From JBDXHU01 sp039989475 (GTDB taxonomy: Bacteria; Pseudomonadota; Gammaproteobacteria; Pseudomonadales; Halieaceae): a DNA stretch of 64,000 nucleotides. The stretch lies in the NCBI GenBank assembly GCA_039989475.1, contig JBDXHU010000002.1:434001-498000 (forward strand), given 5' to 3'. The notes beneath the pieces are model-generated. The model worked only from the letters and a program-made list of their open reading frames with translations. It did not search any database and was not told the DNA's origin. Positions 45,770 through 54,205 of the stretch are shown piece by piece; the stretch's first letter is position 1; each line of letters starts with the position of its first letter. A program made the position numbers and the translations under genes.

Positions 45770-47122
45770 TCATCCAAACAAGGCCTGTCCAAATATCATC
45801 AGAATTACGACGGGGCATACCATGCGGATGTACCAGGGCCAGATGCGCCAGAACATGGTGTGTTCCACGGTCGGCGACCCTTTCTGCAACTCCTGCAATA
45901 TGCTGTTGCGATGCCACAACCAGCCGCAGAAGATGCAATAGAGAAAGCCCAGCCACGGCTGCGAGTAGCGCGTGGTGCCGGCCACAATCAGCCCAAACAG
46001 GGTTTCAAAGTTCAGCAGTACAGTCAGGCTGACCAGGCCGATGACAGTGCCGATAACAATCACCGCCTTTTTACGTGTGGTGCCGCGTGACTCGATCGCA
46101 TAGGCCACGGGCACTTCAAGCATGGAAATGGAGGAAGTGAGCGCGGCTATCGTCATCAGGGCGAAGAACACAAAACTCACGGCGACGCCCGCGGCCCCCA
46201 TGGTGTCAAACAAGGCCGGTAGAACCGTAAAAATCAGGGTGTCTTCCGACAGCAGTGAACCGTCGGCAGCAAAAATATCCACACCATTGTGCAGCGCCAC
46301 ATACATGGCGGGCAGCACCAGGAAGCCAGCCCCTACTGCGATACCGATATCTACCAGGGTGACCGACGCCCCGAGCCGGGGCAGGTTGCCTTCATCGGGT
46401 ATATAGGAGCCGTAGATAAGCATGGTGCCCACGCCCAGGGACAGTGAAAAGAAGGCGGCGCCCATGGCGCTGATTATCAGCTGCGGCGAGAGAGCGGCTT
46501 TAAAGTCAGGTAACAGGTACACCTTCAATCCGTCCATGGCACCGTCAAGGGTCAGTACATAAATGACCAGGGCAATGAGGGTCACTATCAGCACGGGCAT
46601 CAGGCGCGTGGACCAACGCTCGATGCCATCGTGCACACCCTCGGAAATAATGCCGACGGTCGCCACCATGAACAGGCCCATAAACAATATGTTGCGACCA
46701 AAACTGAAAGTTGTCAGCCAATTTGCCAGGTCTTCAGCCCCGGCCATCTGGGCCAGGGCGGCGCAGCAATGAGCAATCATCCAGCCGGCCACGATGGCAT
46801 AAAAGCTGAGTATCAGGGACGCGGTTACGATACCGACCACACCGGTAGCGGTACCCAGTGCCCGACTCTTGGGCCCGGGCGACACCTGGCGTAAGGCGCG
46901 CACAGCGTTAGCGTGAGCATGGCGTCCGATGATTAATTCCGCCATCAGTGCCGGGTAGGCGAGGGCGAAGGCCAGTACCAGGTAAACCAGCAGGAATGCG
47001 GCTCCGCCGTTGCTGGCGGCCTGGGTGGGAAAACCCCAGATATTACCGAGGCCAACGGCACTGCCGGCAGCGGCCATGATGAATCCCAGGCGGGAACTGA
47101 ATTCCCCTCTATTTGCGGCCAT
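45770..47122 (-). CDS. Sodium-dependent transporter, neurotransmitter:sodium symporter (NSS/SNF) family
   Basis: A 450-residue inner-membrane protein with about 11 to 12 helices. The NSS hallmark is in helix 1: GSAVGLGNIWGFPTQAASNGGAAFLLVYL, where backbone and side chains form the Na+ and substrate sites. Bacterial members import amino acids with Na+. The W-G-F-P (usually WRFP) change replaces the extracellular gate arginine, seen in a subgroup of bacterial members. It is consistent with the Na+ economy set up by Na+-NQR. Confidence 0.9.
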   Translation of the reverse strand: MAANRGEFSSRLGFIMAAAGSAVGLGNIWGFPTQAASNGGAAFLLVYLVLAFALAYPALMAELIIGRHAHANAVRALRQVSPGPKSRALGTATGVVGIVTASLILSFYAIVAGWMIAHCCAALAQMAGAEDLANWLTTFSFGRNILFMGLFMVATVGIISEGVHDGIERWSTRLMPVLIVTLIALVIYVLTLDGAMDGLKVYLLPDFKAALSPQLIISAMGAAFFSLSLGVGTMLIYGSYIPDEGNLPRLGASVTLVDIGIAVGAGFLVLPAMYVALHNGVDIFAADGSLLSEDTLIFTVLPALFDTMGAAGVAVSFVFFALMTIAALTSSISMLEVPVAYAIESRGTTRKKAVIVIGTVIGLVSLTVLLNFETLFGLIVAGTTRYSQPWLGFLYCIFCGWLWHRNSILQELQKGSPTVEHTMFWRIWPWYIRMVCPVVILMIFGQALFG

Positions 47123-47254
47123 GTTGTTATTTTCCTTGGCATTTTTACGCAGTTTAACAGCAATTTAGTGACCTGTTTCACATCCTGCGGCACTCGGGGC
47201 CTATTAAATGGCGCTGCGGGCGTAATATCAGCTTATCAACCACTGGGAAGACTG

Positions 47255-47710
47255 ATGAAAGACAAGACCGACACAGGAAGCCGTTTTTACCGTCGCTGCA
47301 TGATGGCGCTGGTGCTTGCGGCCGTGGCGGGCTATCTGGTGGCTTACGTACAGGCCGACCTCGGTGACGGGCACTACAATCGCTATAGCAGCGCCTATCA
47401 GCAATGTTTCTACAATGTGCTGAATAATGGTGCGGCACCAGTCGACTGCAATTCAGTCGCGGGCGTACGCGAGGAGCTCGCAGCTCACCGCCAGGCCTAT
47501 GCCGTCGGTGACCCGGCCCTTAACCTCGCCGCCGCCCTGACGCTGACGATCCTGCTGTCACCGCTGCTGCGGAAGCTGGCTGGCCGTATTTCCGCTGGCC
47601 GGAACATCGAACCTGAGCAGATCCCTGTCGAACCCAGGCAACTACCCTTCAAGTACGGCCATCTCGATATAGATCCCCTGGTCGACGATGCAGTGGGCGA
47701 CGCTGCATGA
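47255..47710 (+). CDS. Hypothetical two-helix membrane protein
   Basis: A 151-residue protein starting at ATG 47255 behind GGAAG. It has a transmembrane helix at about 16-34 (MMALVLAAVAGYLVAYV), a loop of about 60 residues with two cysteines (YQQCFYNVLNN, APVDCNSV) likely periplasmic, and a second helix at about 88-105 (LAAALTLTILLSPLL). The C-terminal tail is acidic. Not recognised. It ends 30 bases before the tRNA-Leu gene. Confidence 0.6.
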   Translation: MKDKTDTGSRFYRRCMMALVLAAVAGYLVAYVQADLGDGHYNRYSSAYQQCFYNVLNNGAAPVDCNSVAGVREELAAHRQAYAVGDPALNLAAALTLTILLSPLLRKLAGRISAGRNIEPEQIPVEPRQLPFKYGHLDIDPLVDDAVGDAA

Positions 47711-47740
47711 TATGATCCCGCCCGCTTCGATTTGTCGAAT

Positions 47741-47827
47741 GCCCGGGTGGTGGAATTGGTAGACACAGGAGACTTAAAATCTCCCGGCTGAAAGGCTGTG
47801 CGGGTTCAAGTCCCGCCCCGGGCACCA
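47741..47827 (+). tRNA. tRNA-Leu (UAA), island integration site
   Basis: An 87-base class II tRNA with CCA encoded. Acceptor GCCCGGG pairs with CCCGGGC, anticodon loop CTTAAAA gives TAA (47775-47777), the long variable arm has CGGCTGAAAGGCTG, and the T loop is TTCAAGT. A -10-like TATGAT (47711) with a GC-rich discriminator precedes it. This is the leuZ-type tRNA normally next to cysT after pgsA. Its 3' end is duplicated at 61687 and partly at 61781 and 61870. Confidence 0.97.
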
Positions 47828-47833
47828 ATAAAA
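47812..47833. repeat. attL: tRNA-Leu 3' end and adjoining bases
   Basis: These 22 bases (CCCGCCCCGGGCACCA plus ATAAAA) recur exactly at 61687-61708. The copy here overlaps the 3' end of the functional tRNA, the usual core for tyrosine-integrase islands. Confidence 0.85.
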
Positions 47834-47881
47834 ACAAGAACTTACAATACTCTAGCTCGCAATGGATTTGGGTATTTTTAT

Positions 47882-47904
47882 CGTGTAGACGGCATGTAGA
47901 CGCT
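47882..47904. repeat. TGTAGAC direct repeat beside the island left end
   Basis: TGTAGAC occurs twice, 11 bases apart, about 55-70 bases inside attL. Closely spaced short direct repeats of this kind are typical arm-type integrase-binding sites; that role is inferred. Confidence 0.35.
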
Positions 47905-47934
47905 TGCATCTCGCCCTATGATAGTCGAGACTCC

Positions 47935-47964
47935 GTGGCTAAGAAATCAACTGGTATCCGATAA
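47935..47964 (+). pseudogene. Remnant of an integrase start
   Basis: GTG followed by codons for A-K-K-S-T-G-I-R and then TAA. This matches the typical beginning of tRNA-targeting tyrosine integrases (M-A-x-K-S/T-G-I-x), which is expected at exactly this place and orientation just inside attL. Only nine codons survive; no catalytic R-H-R-Y region is found anywhere in the window. The call rests on nine residues plus position. Confidence 0.4.
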
Positions 47965-47970
47965 AATTAA

Positions 47971-48930
47971 GTGGCTGTAAACTGTGATAAGACCAACCTT
48001 TGGAAGCAAGATGTTGCGCTTTCCGTTGATTTCTATAACGAATGGTTCCTGAAATTTGCGCCTGCAGCGTTTAGGCAAACGCGAATAGAAACCACGGGGC
48101 AGGTCGCCTCCGCGCTCGAAATTACATCCAATCTGACCGATATCACACCGCTCGTGCTGAAACAGCACCCTAGTGTGCTACAAATACTCAGAATGACGAC
48201 CTGTCCTCCCATTGCTCGTGACAGGCTCGTAGGGCTTGCAGGCGTTAAGAAGAGCTTAGTCAATACCATGGAGAAGAAGCACTCCATGCCACCGCGCATG
48301 AAAGCCCAAGAGCTAGATTCTCAGCTGGCAAGTATTGGATCGGTGATTGAGGATATGTCAGACGTTGACATTTTCCCCTGGAAACAAGAAGGGACTGTTC
48401 CTAGTGATTGTGATCTGCAGCGAGCGTCCACGATTATTGCAGACAGGCTTTGTGGTGCATTGGCTGACCCGATAATTAGAAATGCTCAAGAGACTAGACA
48501 GTTGGAGGCAATTCGACGCTGGCTCAGTGCGCGTGAATATCGAGAACTGGCACAAGGAGAGTGCAAGGTCATCGAGGAGATGCCACCGGGTACTTTTTCC
48601 TTTCGAATGAATGTGCCAGGAACCCAAGAAGACGGAAGCAATGTCAACATCCCGGTAGACGCCGTTATTATGAGAAAGGACGCCGCGCCAGGCACTTTGC
48701 CTGCTCTATTCGAAGCGAAATCAGCTGGGGACTTTACCAACACCAACAAGAGACGAAAGGAGGAAGCACAGAAAATCCTAATGCTTCGCAGAACATTTGG
48801 TGACGTAATTAGCTTTGACCTTTTTCTGTGTGGGTACTTTAACGCTGGTTATCTTGGTTTTGAGGCGGCGGAGGGCATCGACTGGGTCTGGGAGCATCGT
48901 ATCGATGATCTCGAGCAGTTTGGGTTCTAG
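47971..48930 (+). CDS. XamI family type II restriction endonuclease
   Basis: A 319-residue protein. The opening (VNCDKTNLWKQDVALSVDFYNEWFLKFAP) and overall length fit the XamI restriction-enzyme family. A PD-(D/E)XK core is visible: D230 in NIPVDAVIM and E248-x-K250 in ALFEAKSAGDFTNTNKRRKEEA. XamI itself cuts GTCGAC; the target here is inferred only from family. The GTG start at 47971 lacks a Shine-Dalgarno. The methyltransferase gene starts two bases after the stop, giving an R-then-M order without a controller gene. Codon use is more AT-rich than in the backbone. Confidence 0.85.
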   Translation: MAVNCDKTNLWKQDVALSVDFYNEWFLKFAPAAFRQTRIETTGQVASALEITSNLTDITPLVLKQHPSVLQILRMTTCPPIARDRLVGLAGVKKSLVNTMEKKHSMPPRMKAQELDSQLASIGSVIEDMSDVDIFPWKQEGTVPSDCDLQRASTIIADRLCGALADPIIRNAQETRQLEAIRRWLSAREYRELAQGECKVIEEMPPGTFSFRMNVPGTQEDGSNVNIPVDAVIMRKDAAPGTLPALFEAKSAGDFTNTNKRRKEEAQKILMLRRTFGDVISFDLFLCGYFNAGYLGFEAAEGIDWVWEHRIDDLEQFGF

Positions 48931-48932
48931 TC

Positions 48933-50480
48933 ATGCTAGATATTGAGCAGAGAGAGTCCAGTCGTCACCAGATCCAGCGTGAGCTCGATAACGAGAAGAC
49001 CTCGGCGCAGAGAAACGAGCTAGGTCAGTTTTCAACTCCAAATGGACTTGCAGTAGAGATACTTCGGGAGACTCTCTCTCTTTTCCCAAAGCGCAAGAAG
49101 ATTAGATTTTTGGACCCCGCATTCGGAACAGGAGTTTTCTTTAGTGCACTCGTTCTCGAGCTCGGTAATTCCAGGATCGGTAAGGCCCAGGCATTTGAGA
49201 TCGATCCTCACTATGGCATCCCTTCGGAAGCCTTGTGGGGCGACTCCATAACAATTGATCTAGAAGATTTCACAAGTCGGGAGCCTCCTGCAGCAGAACG
49301 ACACAAGTTCAATCTTGTAGTGTGTAACCCGCCTTATGTGCGACACCACCATATAGCAGGGAGCGACAAAGAAAGGCTGAAGAACCTAGCCGTAGACTAC
49401 GCTGGCGCATCATTCTCAGGACTTACGGGTCTGTACTGCTACTTTGTTGCTATTTGCCATGGGTGGCTGCAAAAGGGTGCACTAGGCGTCTGGCTGATTC
49501 CAAGTGAATTCATGGATGTTAACTATGGCAGTGCTCTTAAGCAGTATCTGCTGGACAAGGTGACGCTGCTTAGAATCCATCGCTTTGATCCAAATGACAC
49601 TCAATTCGACGACGCACTCGTCTCGTCTGCGGTCGTCTGGTTTCTGAATGATGAAGCCGGTGCGGACCACGAAGTCAAATTCACATTCGGCGGAAGTTTA
49701 GATAGTCCGGAAGTAGTGAGGATGGTGTCCCGTCCGACTCTGGCGGAGGAGAAGAAGTGGACTCGATTCCCATTGTCTGAATCACGCAATGGCCGATCTG
49801 GCCCTGTGCTTGGCGACTATTTTTCTGTCAAACGTGGTATTGCAACTGGAGACAATAAGTTCTTTGTCATGACACCGGAGCAGATCGAAGAAAGAAAGCT
49901 ACCAATATCGCAGTTTATTCCGATTCTGCCGAGCCCGAGATACCTTGAATCAGATGATTTAGAAGCTGATTCAAATGGAAATCCACTGCTAGATAAGCGT
50001 TTGTTCTTACTTAACTGCAGGCTCCCGCTGGACGTAGTGAGAGGGCAATACCCATCTTTGTACGATTACCTGAAGGCCGGCGAAGAAGGCGGCGTCTCAG
50101 AAAAATACCTCTGCTCGTCCAGAAAGCTATGGTATTTACAGGAGATTAGAGAGCCATGCCGCTTCTTTTGTACTTATATTGGACGATCAGACGCTGGTCG
50201 GCCATCATTTCGATTCATACTGAACAACTCCAGCGCGATAGCCGCCAACTCTTACTTGATGCTATATCCAAAACCGGAGTTTACGCAGTTAATTATGACT
50301 GACGCCTCGCTAGCTAACAATATAGCCAAGGAACTCAGAGCAATTTCGAATGAAGCGCTTCTGGAGGAGGGCAGAGTGTATGGAGGTGGAATGCACAAGC
50401 TTGAGCCGCGGGAGCTCACCAATGTTGGTGCACCAGGCATAGCAACGCTGCTAGATCCTTATAGGCAACATCTAATCTAG
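48933..50480 (+). CDS. N6-adenine DNA methyltransferase of the XamI system
   Basis: A 515-residue gamma-type adenine methyltransferase. Motif X is in LGQFSTPNGLA (about 30-40), motif I DPAFGTGVF (61-69, SAM binding), and catalytic motif IV N-P-P-Y at 132-135. A long C-terminal target-recognition region follows. Together with the upstream XamI-type nuclease it forms a type II restriction-modification system; the modified base is presumably the adenine of the recognition site. The C-terminus is convergent with the HEPN-like gene, 29 bases apart, with no clear terminator. Confidence 0.9.
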   Translation: MLDIEQRESSRHQIQRELDNEKTSAQRNELGQFSTPNGLAVEILRETLSLFPKRKKIRFLDPAFGTGVFFSALVLELGNSRIGKAQAFEIDPHYGIPSEALWGDSITIDLEDFTSREPPAAERHKFNLVVCNPPYVRHHHIAGSDKERLKNLAVDYAGASFSGLTGLYCYFVAICHGWLQKGALGVWLIPSEFMDVNYGSALKQYLLDKVTLLRIHRFDPNDTQFDDALVSSAVVWFLNDEAGADHEVKFTFGGSLDSPEVVRMVSRPTLAEEKKWTRFPLSESRNGRSGPVLGDYFSVKRGIATGDNKFFVMTPEQIEERKLPISQFIPILPSPRYLESDDLEADSNGNPLLDKRLFLLNCRLPLDVVRGQYPSLYDYLKAGEEGGVSEKYLCSSRKLWYLQEIREPCRFFCTYIGRSDAGRPSFRFILNNSSAIAANSYLMLYPKPEFTQLIMTDASLANNIAKELRAISNEALLEEGRVYGGGMHKLEPRELTNVGAPGIATLLDPYRQHLI

Positions 50481-50509
50481 CGAGTGGTAGGGATGGGGGT
50501 TTCTCGTGT

Positions 50510-51268
50510 TTATGCGGGGTCCCCAGTGATAATTGACCTATACGACGTAACAACTCCGCTTTTGTCCTTTAGACAGTTCTTCACATACTCAAGAGATGTG
50601 TTGTCTAAATCATTACGCAGCAAGCTTCGCGAGATTTTTATCGCTTGCACCGGAAACGCGACCATGGAGTGGTCCTTATCAAACGTGTACAAATGGTTCG
50701 CATCATTATCATAAATAGCTAGATTCTTCCTAACACCATTAGCAATTATATTTGAAAAATAGAGTGGTGATGTTGGCTCGATGAATCGTGCATTCTTATA
50801 GTTCACCGTATTTCGCTTTTCACTCAACCAGTCGCACGGCTTCATAAGTTCAATTTCTTGTGAAAGTAAGATGTGCCCGGGCAGGGATGTCTCAAAAAGC
50901 TTGAGGACTGCCTCGTGAGTGTTCGCTTTAACTTTTTTGGGCGTCTTTCCAGGGATGCAATGTAATGAATGAGGCTTCCTTTGTACGTAAAAGAGGCATC
51001 TATTATGCGCCGCAAGGATCGAGCGAGTCGCGTAAAAAGTTGAATAGTACAACTTTACTGTCGCCCAACTGTAGAAACCTTGATCTATACCACGCATAGC
51101 ATCTGCGAACGAGACCGCAGCTGAGTAGAAGTAGCTTAGCGCGTCCTTTGCCAAGCAATCTTGTATCGAGGCCGAGTGCGTTATGTTAATCGGAGTGTGT
51201 AAGAAAGTTTGGTAATTTGGCGCCCCCGAATAGCAAACCGCGTTAATGTACTCTTGGCTTTGGTGCAC
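50510..51268 (-). CDS. Unrecognised protein, possibly HEPN-like, in an operon with a DGQHR protein
   Basis: A 252-residue soluble protein. Helical segments resemble HEPN-type helices: FYSWATVKLYYSTFYATRSILAAH (about 65-88) recalls the YYAxFHAAR helix, and LSEKRNTVNYKNARF (about 148-162) recalls the HEPN R-N-x(3-4)-H/N catalytic segment, but with Asn/Tyr where many have His. This is weak similarity by eye. GTG start at 51268, three bases after the DGQHR stop, so the pair is translationally coupled. If HEPN, a ribonuclease or nucleotidyl-modified toxin role would be likely; if not, it remains unknown. Confidence 0.5.
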   Translation of the reverse strand: MHQSQEYINAVCYSGAPNYQTFLHTPINITHSASIQDCLAKDALSYFYSAAVSFADAMRGIDQGFYSWATVKLYYSTFYATRSILAAHNRCLFYVQRKPHSLHCIPGKTPKKVKANTHEAVLKLFETSLPGHILLSQEIELMKPCDWLSEKRNTVNYKNARFIEPTSPLYFSNIIANGVRKNLAIYDNDANHLYTFDKDHSMVAFPVQAIKISRSLLRNDLDNTSLEYVKNCLKDKSGVVTSYRSIITGDPA

Positions 51269-51271
51269 GAG

Positions 51272-52300
51272 TCAGAACTTTATCGGCTTCGTCCTAGTGT
51301 CTGGAGAAAAGGCATCGCTCAGCCTCTCGTAGATAATGTTTACAGCTTCGGAACCACTCTGCAGTTTAACCTCATCTTGCAAGATTAAACCTTTCCTATC
51401 TAGCGGAAGAGCATTTCTTATCACCTTAGCTTCGAAGGAGCTCTTCGAGGAGCAATAGGGAATTATCTTCAATTGAAGAAACTGGCAAGCAGCGGTAAAA
51501 CCAGCCGCATACTGAAAGGCATTAGTGCGACTTTGCCACTCTTCCCCGTAAATTTCGGACAGTGCAGTGAAAAAGTTCATTAGGCATTTTTTCTGTACTT
51601 CAAGTTCTGTGACTCCAACCTGATCGAAGCTACCCTTTGACATTACCAATTCCTTTATGGCGGTTACTGCACTTGAGAGAGCTACCCCGCCTTTGCGACG
51701 TTTTTCGCCCGGGAACTTAATTGAGCTGTGATAGGGTGACTCGGAAACTTCATTGAGGTATTCAGCGATATCCCGCGCTCGAACGATTGCGGGATCTGAA
51801 GTTAGGTCAGAAGAAACTCCGTATAGATCAAATACGAGACTTCTTGCGACCGGTTTTTGCTCTGTATTGATCGACAAAAATATGTCTGCGCACTCTTGTG
51901 TGGACAACTGCTCATAAATCACTACAGGGATGTCCAACTTTTTGAGTTCAGGGTTTTGTTTGATCGCTTCTTTCAGGCCGGCTACTCGATGCTGGCCATC
52001 AATGATTTGCGCAAGGTCTTGTTGTGTAGTGATTCGAAGCTTGTGATTTTTTTTGTTCAGCCTCTCCTGCCAATTCAAGATTATCGCGCCAGGGAAATCC
52101 CCGCCTCTAAGAACGAATTCGGCAACACTGCTGATTCTCCTTGAAGTGAGTATGCGCTGTACTGCTCCTGGCTCAGAGTCTACGCCCCGTACCGCGACAT
52201 AGGTGTTGTCCGCAACCATTCCTGCAGGGAGTGCAGTAAGTGTGAACTTCCGGTTTATTTGTGAAACTTCCAGATAATTCCTGGTAACAGTTGTCATCAT
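51272..52300 (-). CDS. DGQHR-domain protein (DndB-like)
   Basis: A 342-residue protein of the ParB/DndB-like DGQHR superfamily. The defining motif is D-G-Q-H-R at residues 101-105 in QIIDGQHRVAGL, followed by LDIPVVIYEQLSTQECADIFLSINTEQKPV, the typical second block. In Dnd phosphorothioation systems DndB is a regulator; stand-alone relatives occur with defence genes. No dndC/D/E genes are present. The start ATG-ATG at 52300/52297 follows AGGA; the longer open frame to 52462 has none. It is first in a two-gene minus-strand operon facing the restriction-modification genes. Confidence 0.82.
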   Translation of the reverse strand: MMTTVTRNYLEVSQINRKFTLTALPAGMVADNTYVAVRGVDSEPGAVQRILTSRRISSVAEFVLRGGDFPGAIILNWQERLNKKNHKLRITTQQDLAQIIDGQHRVAGLKEAIKQNPELKKLDIPVVIYEQLSTQECADIFLSINTEQKPVARSLVFDLYGVSSDLTSDPAIVRARDIAEYLNEVSESPYHSSIKFPGEKRRKGGVALSSAVTAIKELVMSKGSFDQVGVTELEVQKKCLMNFFTALSEIYGEEWQSRTNAFQYAAGFTAACQFLQLKIIPYCSSKSSFEAKVIRNALPLDRKGLILQDEVKLQSGSEAVNIIYERLSDAFSPDTRTKPIKF

Positions 52301-52563
52301 TTTTCCTGTAGTACTGATAGTTAAGCTGCATTCTAGGCCACTACAAGCTTCTTCACCAGATGTTGCTGTCCAGCAACTTAGCAGCTTGCCATATCGGCTG
52401 TTCTCGCTATGGGGGCTGTTGTTGGATGCAGTTCGACGGTCGCTATCTTGGGGTGCCGTCAATAGGAACGTTTCTAGCCAGACTAATCAAGAGGCTGGGA
52501 TCTGTATTGCTTGAGTAGCTCGATTTTCCTGAGATGTCCGGGTTTTAGGCTGCTCTTATTCAA

Positions 52564-52711
52564 AGATTAGGGTCAGGCCTTTTATTTTTGATTCTCCATA
52601 GCTTTGCTGGTTGTAAAACATTGCGCGCAATAATAGCCGCCTATTTCCAATGTCTAGTCCTAGCGTCTGCCAGCCCAAAATACATAGATCAAAGACCTGA
52701 CCCCGATTCTC
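52564..52711. repeat. 148-bp REPIN/MITE-like element, copy 1
   Basis: Begins AGATTAGGGTCAGG and ends CCTGACCCCGATTCTC, so the ends are inverted repeats with the GGGTCAGG core. Internal sequence (GATTCTCCATAGCTTTGCTGG, GCAATAATAGCCGCCTATTTCC) is shared with copies at 56097 and 57411; all three are exactly 148 bp. No reading frame is conserved. It lies in the gap between the DGQHR gene and the membrane protein at 52821. The remainder of that gap (52301-52563 and 52712-52820) shows nothing clear. Confidence 0.9.
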
Positions 52712-52820
52712 TTGCATTTGTGGTTTCTTGAGGGAAAAATGCTTGGGGTTGGCCTTGCAGGTTTTGAATGAAGGTCAAGCCTGGGCAGACTCCCCGCCGA
52801 AAAAAGCAGTTTACAGCGTC

Positions 52821-53642
52821 TTAAAGCTTAAGTCCCTGCTGACGAATCTCTATAAGGCGCATAATGCGACTATCGTAGATTGCTCCCCAATCACGTTGTA
52901 AATCGGCAATTATCCGCTCTAGATTCCGCCATCCGAACACCTGATTGTTTATGCTCTGATACGAAGAAAGCGTGTCTGTACGCAGCTTCTTAAACCTGCG
53001 ACGACTCAAAAGCTTTTTGCCCTGAATCCATGCTGTCAGTCCAACCCATGCTGTGGTCGAGATCCAGTGTGACTCTGTCGCCAAAATCAGTACTACCAGC
53101 CAAAATCCCCATTTGAAGAGCCACCATAGAAAACCTAGCACCCACATTCCGACTCTGTATACCCAATGGGGTTTGTAGCCAAGCATGAAGGACTTACCAA
53201 TGCCTAGGGTGTTAACACTGATAGTTTTGTAGACCTCAAGGTAGACACCGTACAAACTGAACTGTAGAAATAACCAATCCATCTCTTCGCACCAGAGCCA
53301 TGGTGAAGCTAGGTAAGTCTCCAGCTCGCGATAGACCTCAGAATTATTGATCATAAGTTCCCAAGACTCGTCAGCTATTTGAAAGCTATCACGGTGGTGC
53401 CACCTGTCGAGTTTGACGGTAGTGCGTTCCCCACTTTCATCTCGTGTACTCAGGCTGGTTGCATCAAAGAGAGATGGCACCATAAAGCGCGCCTGCTCAC
53501 GCAGGTCTTCTACTTCCATCTCACGTTCTAGAGTATTTACGCCCAGGTCGCCCTCTTCGTTAAGCCAACCACGACGAACAAGCTCAGCCTCCGCCTTGTG
53601 TGTCAGCAACTCGATTAATCTCTTCTCGGTGTAATTACCCAT
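52821..53642 (-). CDS. Hypothetical membrane protein
   Basis: A 273-residue protein. A soluble, acidic N-terminal part (about 1-150, with several Trp-rich stretches such as YLASPWLWCEEMDW) is followed by two hydrophobic helices (about 164-185 and 190-208), a basic loop (QGKKLLSRRRFKKLR), and a helical tail. Not recognised. The start ATG is at 53642. It is a single gene on the minus strand between a 148-bp repeat and the small 58-residue gene. Confidence 0.6.
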   Translation of the reverse strand: MGNYTEKRLIELLTHKAEAELVRRGWLNEEGDLGVNTLEREMEVEDLREQARFMVPSLFDATSLSTRDESGERTTVKLDRWHHRDSFQIADESWELMINNSEVYRELETYLASPWLWCEEMDWLFLQFSLYGVYLEVYKTISVNTLGIGKSFMLGYKPHWVYRVGMWVLGFLWWLFKWGFWLVVLILATESHWISTTAWVGLTAWIQGKKLLSRRRFKKLRTDTLSSYQSINNQVFGWRNLERIIADLQRDWGAIYDSRIMRLIEIRQQGLKL

Positions 53643-53738
53643 GCAGGAAGACCTTATGGCTAGTTAGAGCCATTGATTATCTTAACTAATTGAAAGTTAG
53701 CGAATGATTTTAAGCGTCAAGATGATGACTCTAAGCGC

Positions 53739-53915
53739 CTAATACATATCAAACCTGCAAGCCAATGCCCGCAGTCGCTCACTCAACTGCTTAGTGCCAG
53801 GGTCATCATCGGGCAGATTCTCAATCCAATACTGCGACATAACACAGAGCAACTTGGCCTCAGCTTCAGAGAGGGTGACTGTAGCGGTGCGGTCCTTGAG
53901 TTCGATGGTATCCAT
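53739..53915 (-). CDS. Small 58-residue protein, intact member of an island-specific family
   Basis: Starts M-D-T-I-E-L, contains a TATVTLSEAEAKLLCVMSQYW helix-forming stretch, an acidic ENLPDDDPGTK turn, and ends LRALACRFDMY. No signal or membrane segment. Three more copies, all defective or partial, lie on the same strand at 58833, 57948 and 61067. The 13 bases TTCTATGCTTGGC upstream of the start are shared with the 58833 copy, so the duplicated unit includes a leader. The longer frame to 53999 is not used. Function unknown; the size and repeated occurrence could fit a regulator or antitoxin, but nothing proves it. Confidence 0.6.
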   Translation of the reverse strand: MDTIELKDRTATVTLSEAEAKLLCVMSQYWIENLPDDDPGTKQLSERLRALACRFDMY

Positions 53916-54205
53916 CTGCCAAGCATAGAAGGGCCTGAGAAGCCTTGCGCGGCAATATAACAACAAAAATGGTCGATTTGTCGCCCGGAGCATGCTCAAT
54001 GGCGTTAGCAGCCATGCCCAGGTTTGGTGTGCTCTGGCAACATGTTTGCATTGGTGTCACCAGACTAGGACAAGGAATTAGCGCTTCTGGAGTATTTCTG
54101 GTGGAAGCTGCCGAAGCAAAGCTCGAAAGTTCTTTTGGATACTTGGTGCATAGCGAAGGCGTGGACTAGCGGCGCGCAGAACGAGAGAGGTGAAGGGAGC
54201 ATGAA

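Noticed and set aside
47649..47909. Minus-strand frame across tRNA-Leu
   Set aside because: It runs through the functional tRNA gene and is a chance frame.
50484..50714. Short frame after the methyltransferase
   Set aside because: It is antisense to the conserved end of the HEPN-like gene and starts without a ribosome site.
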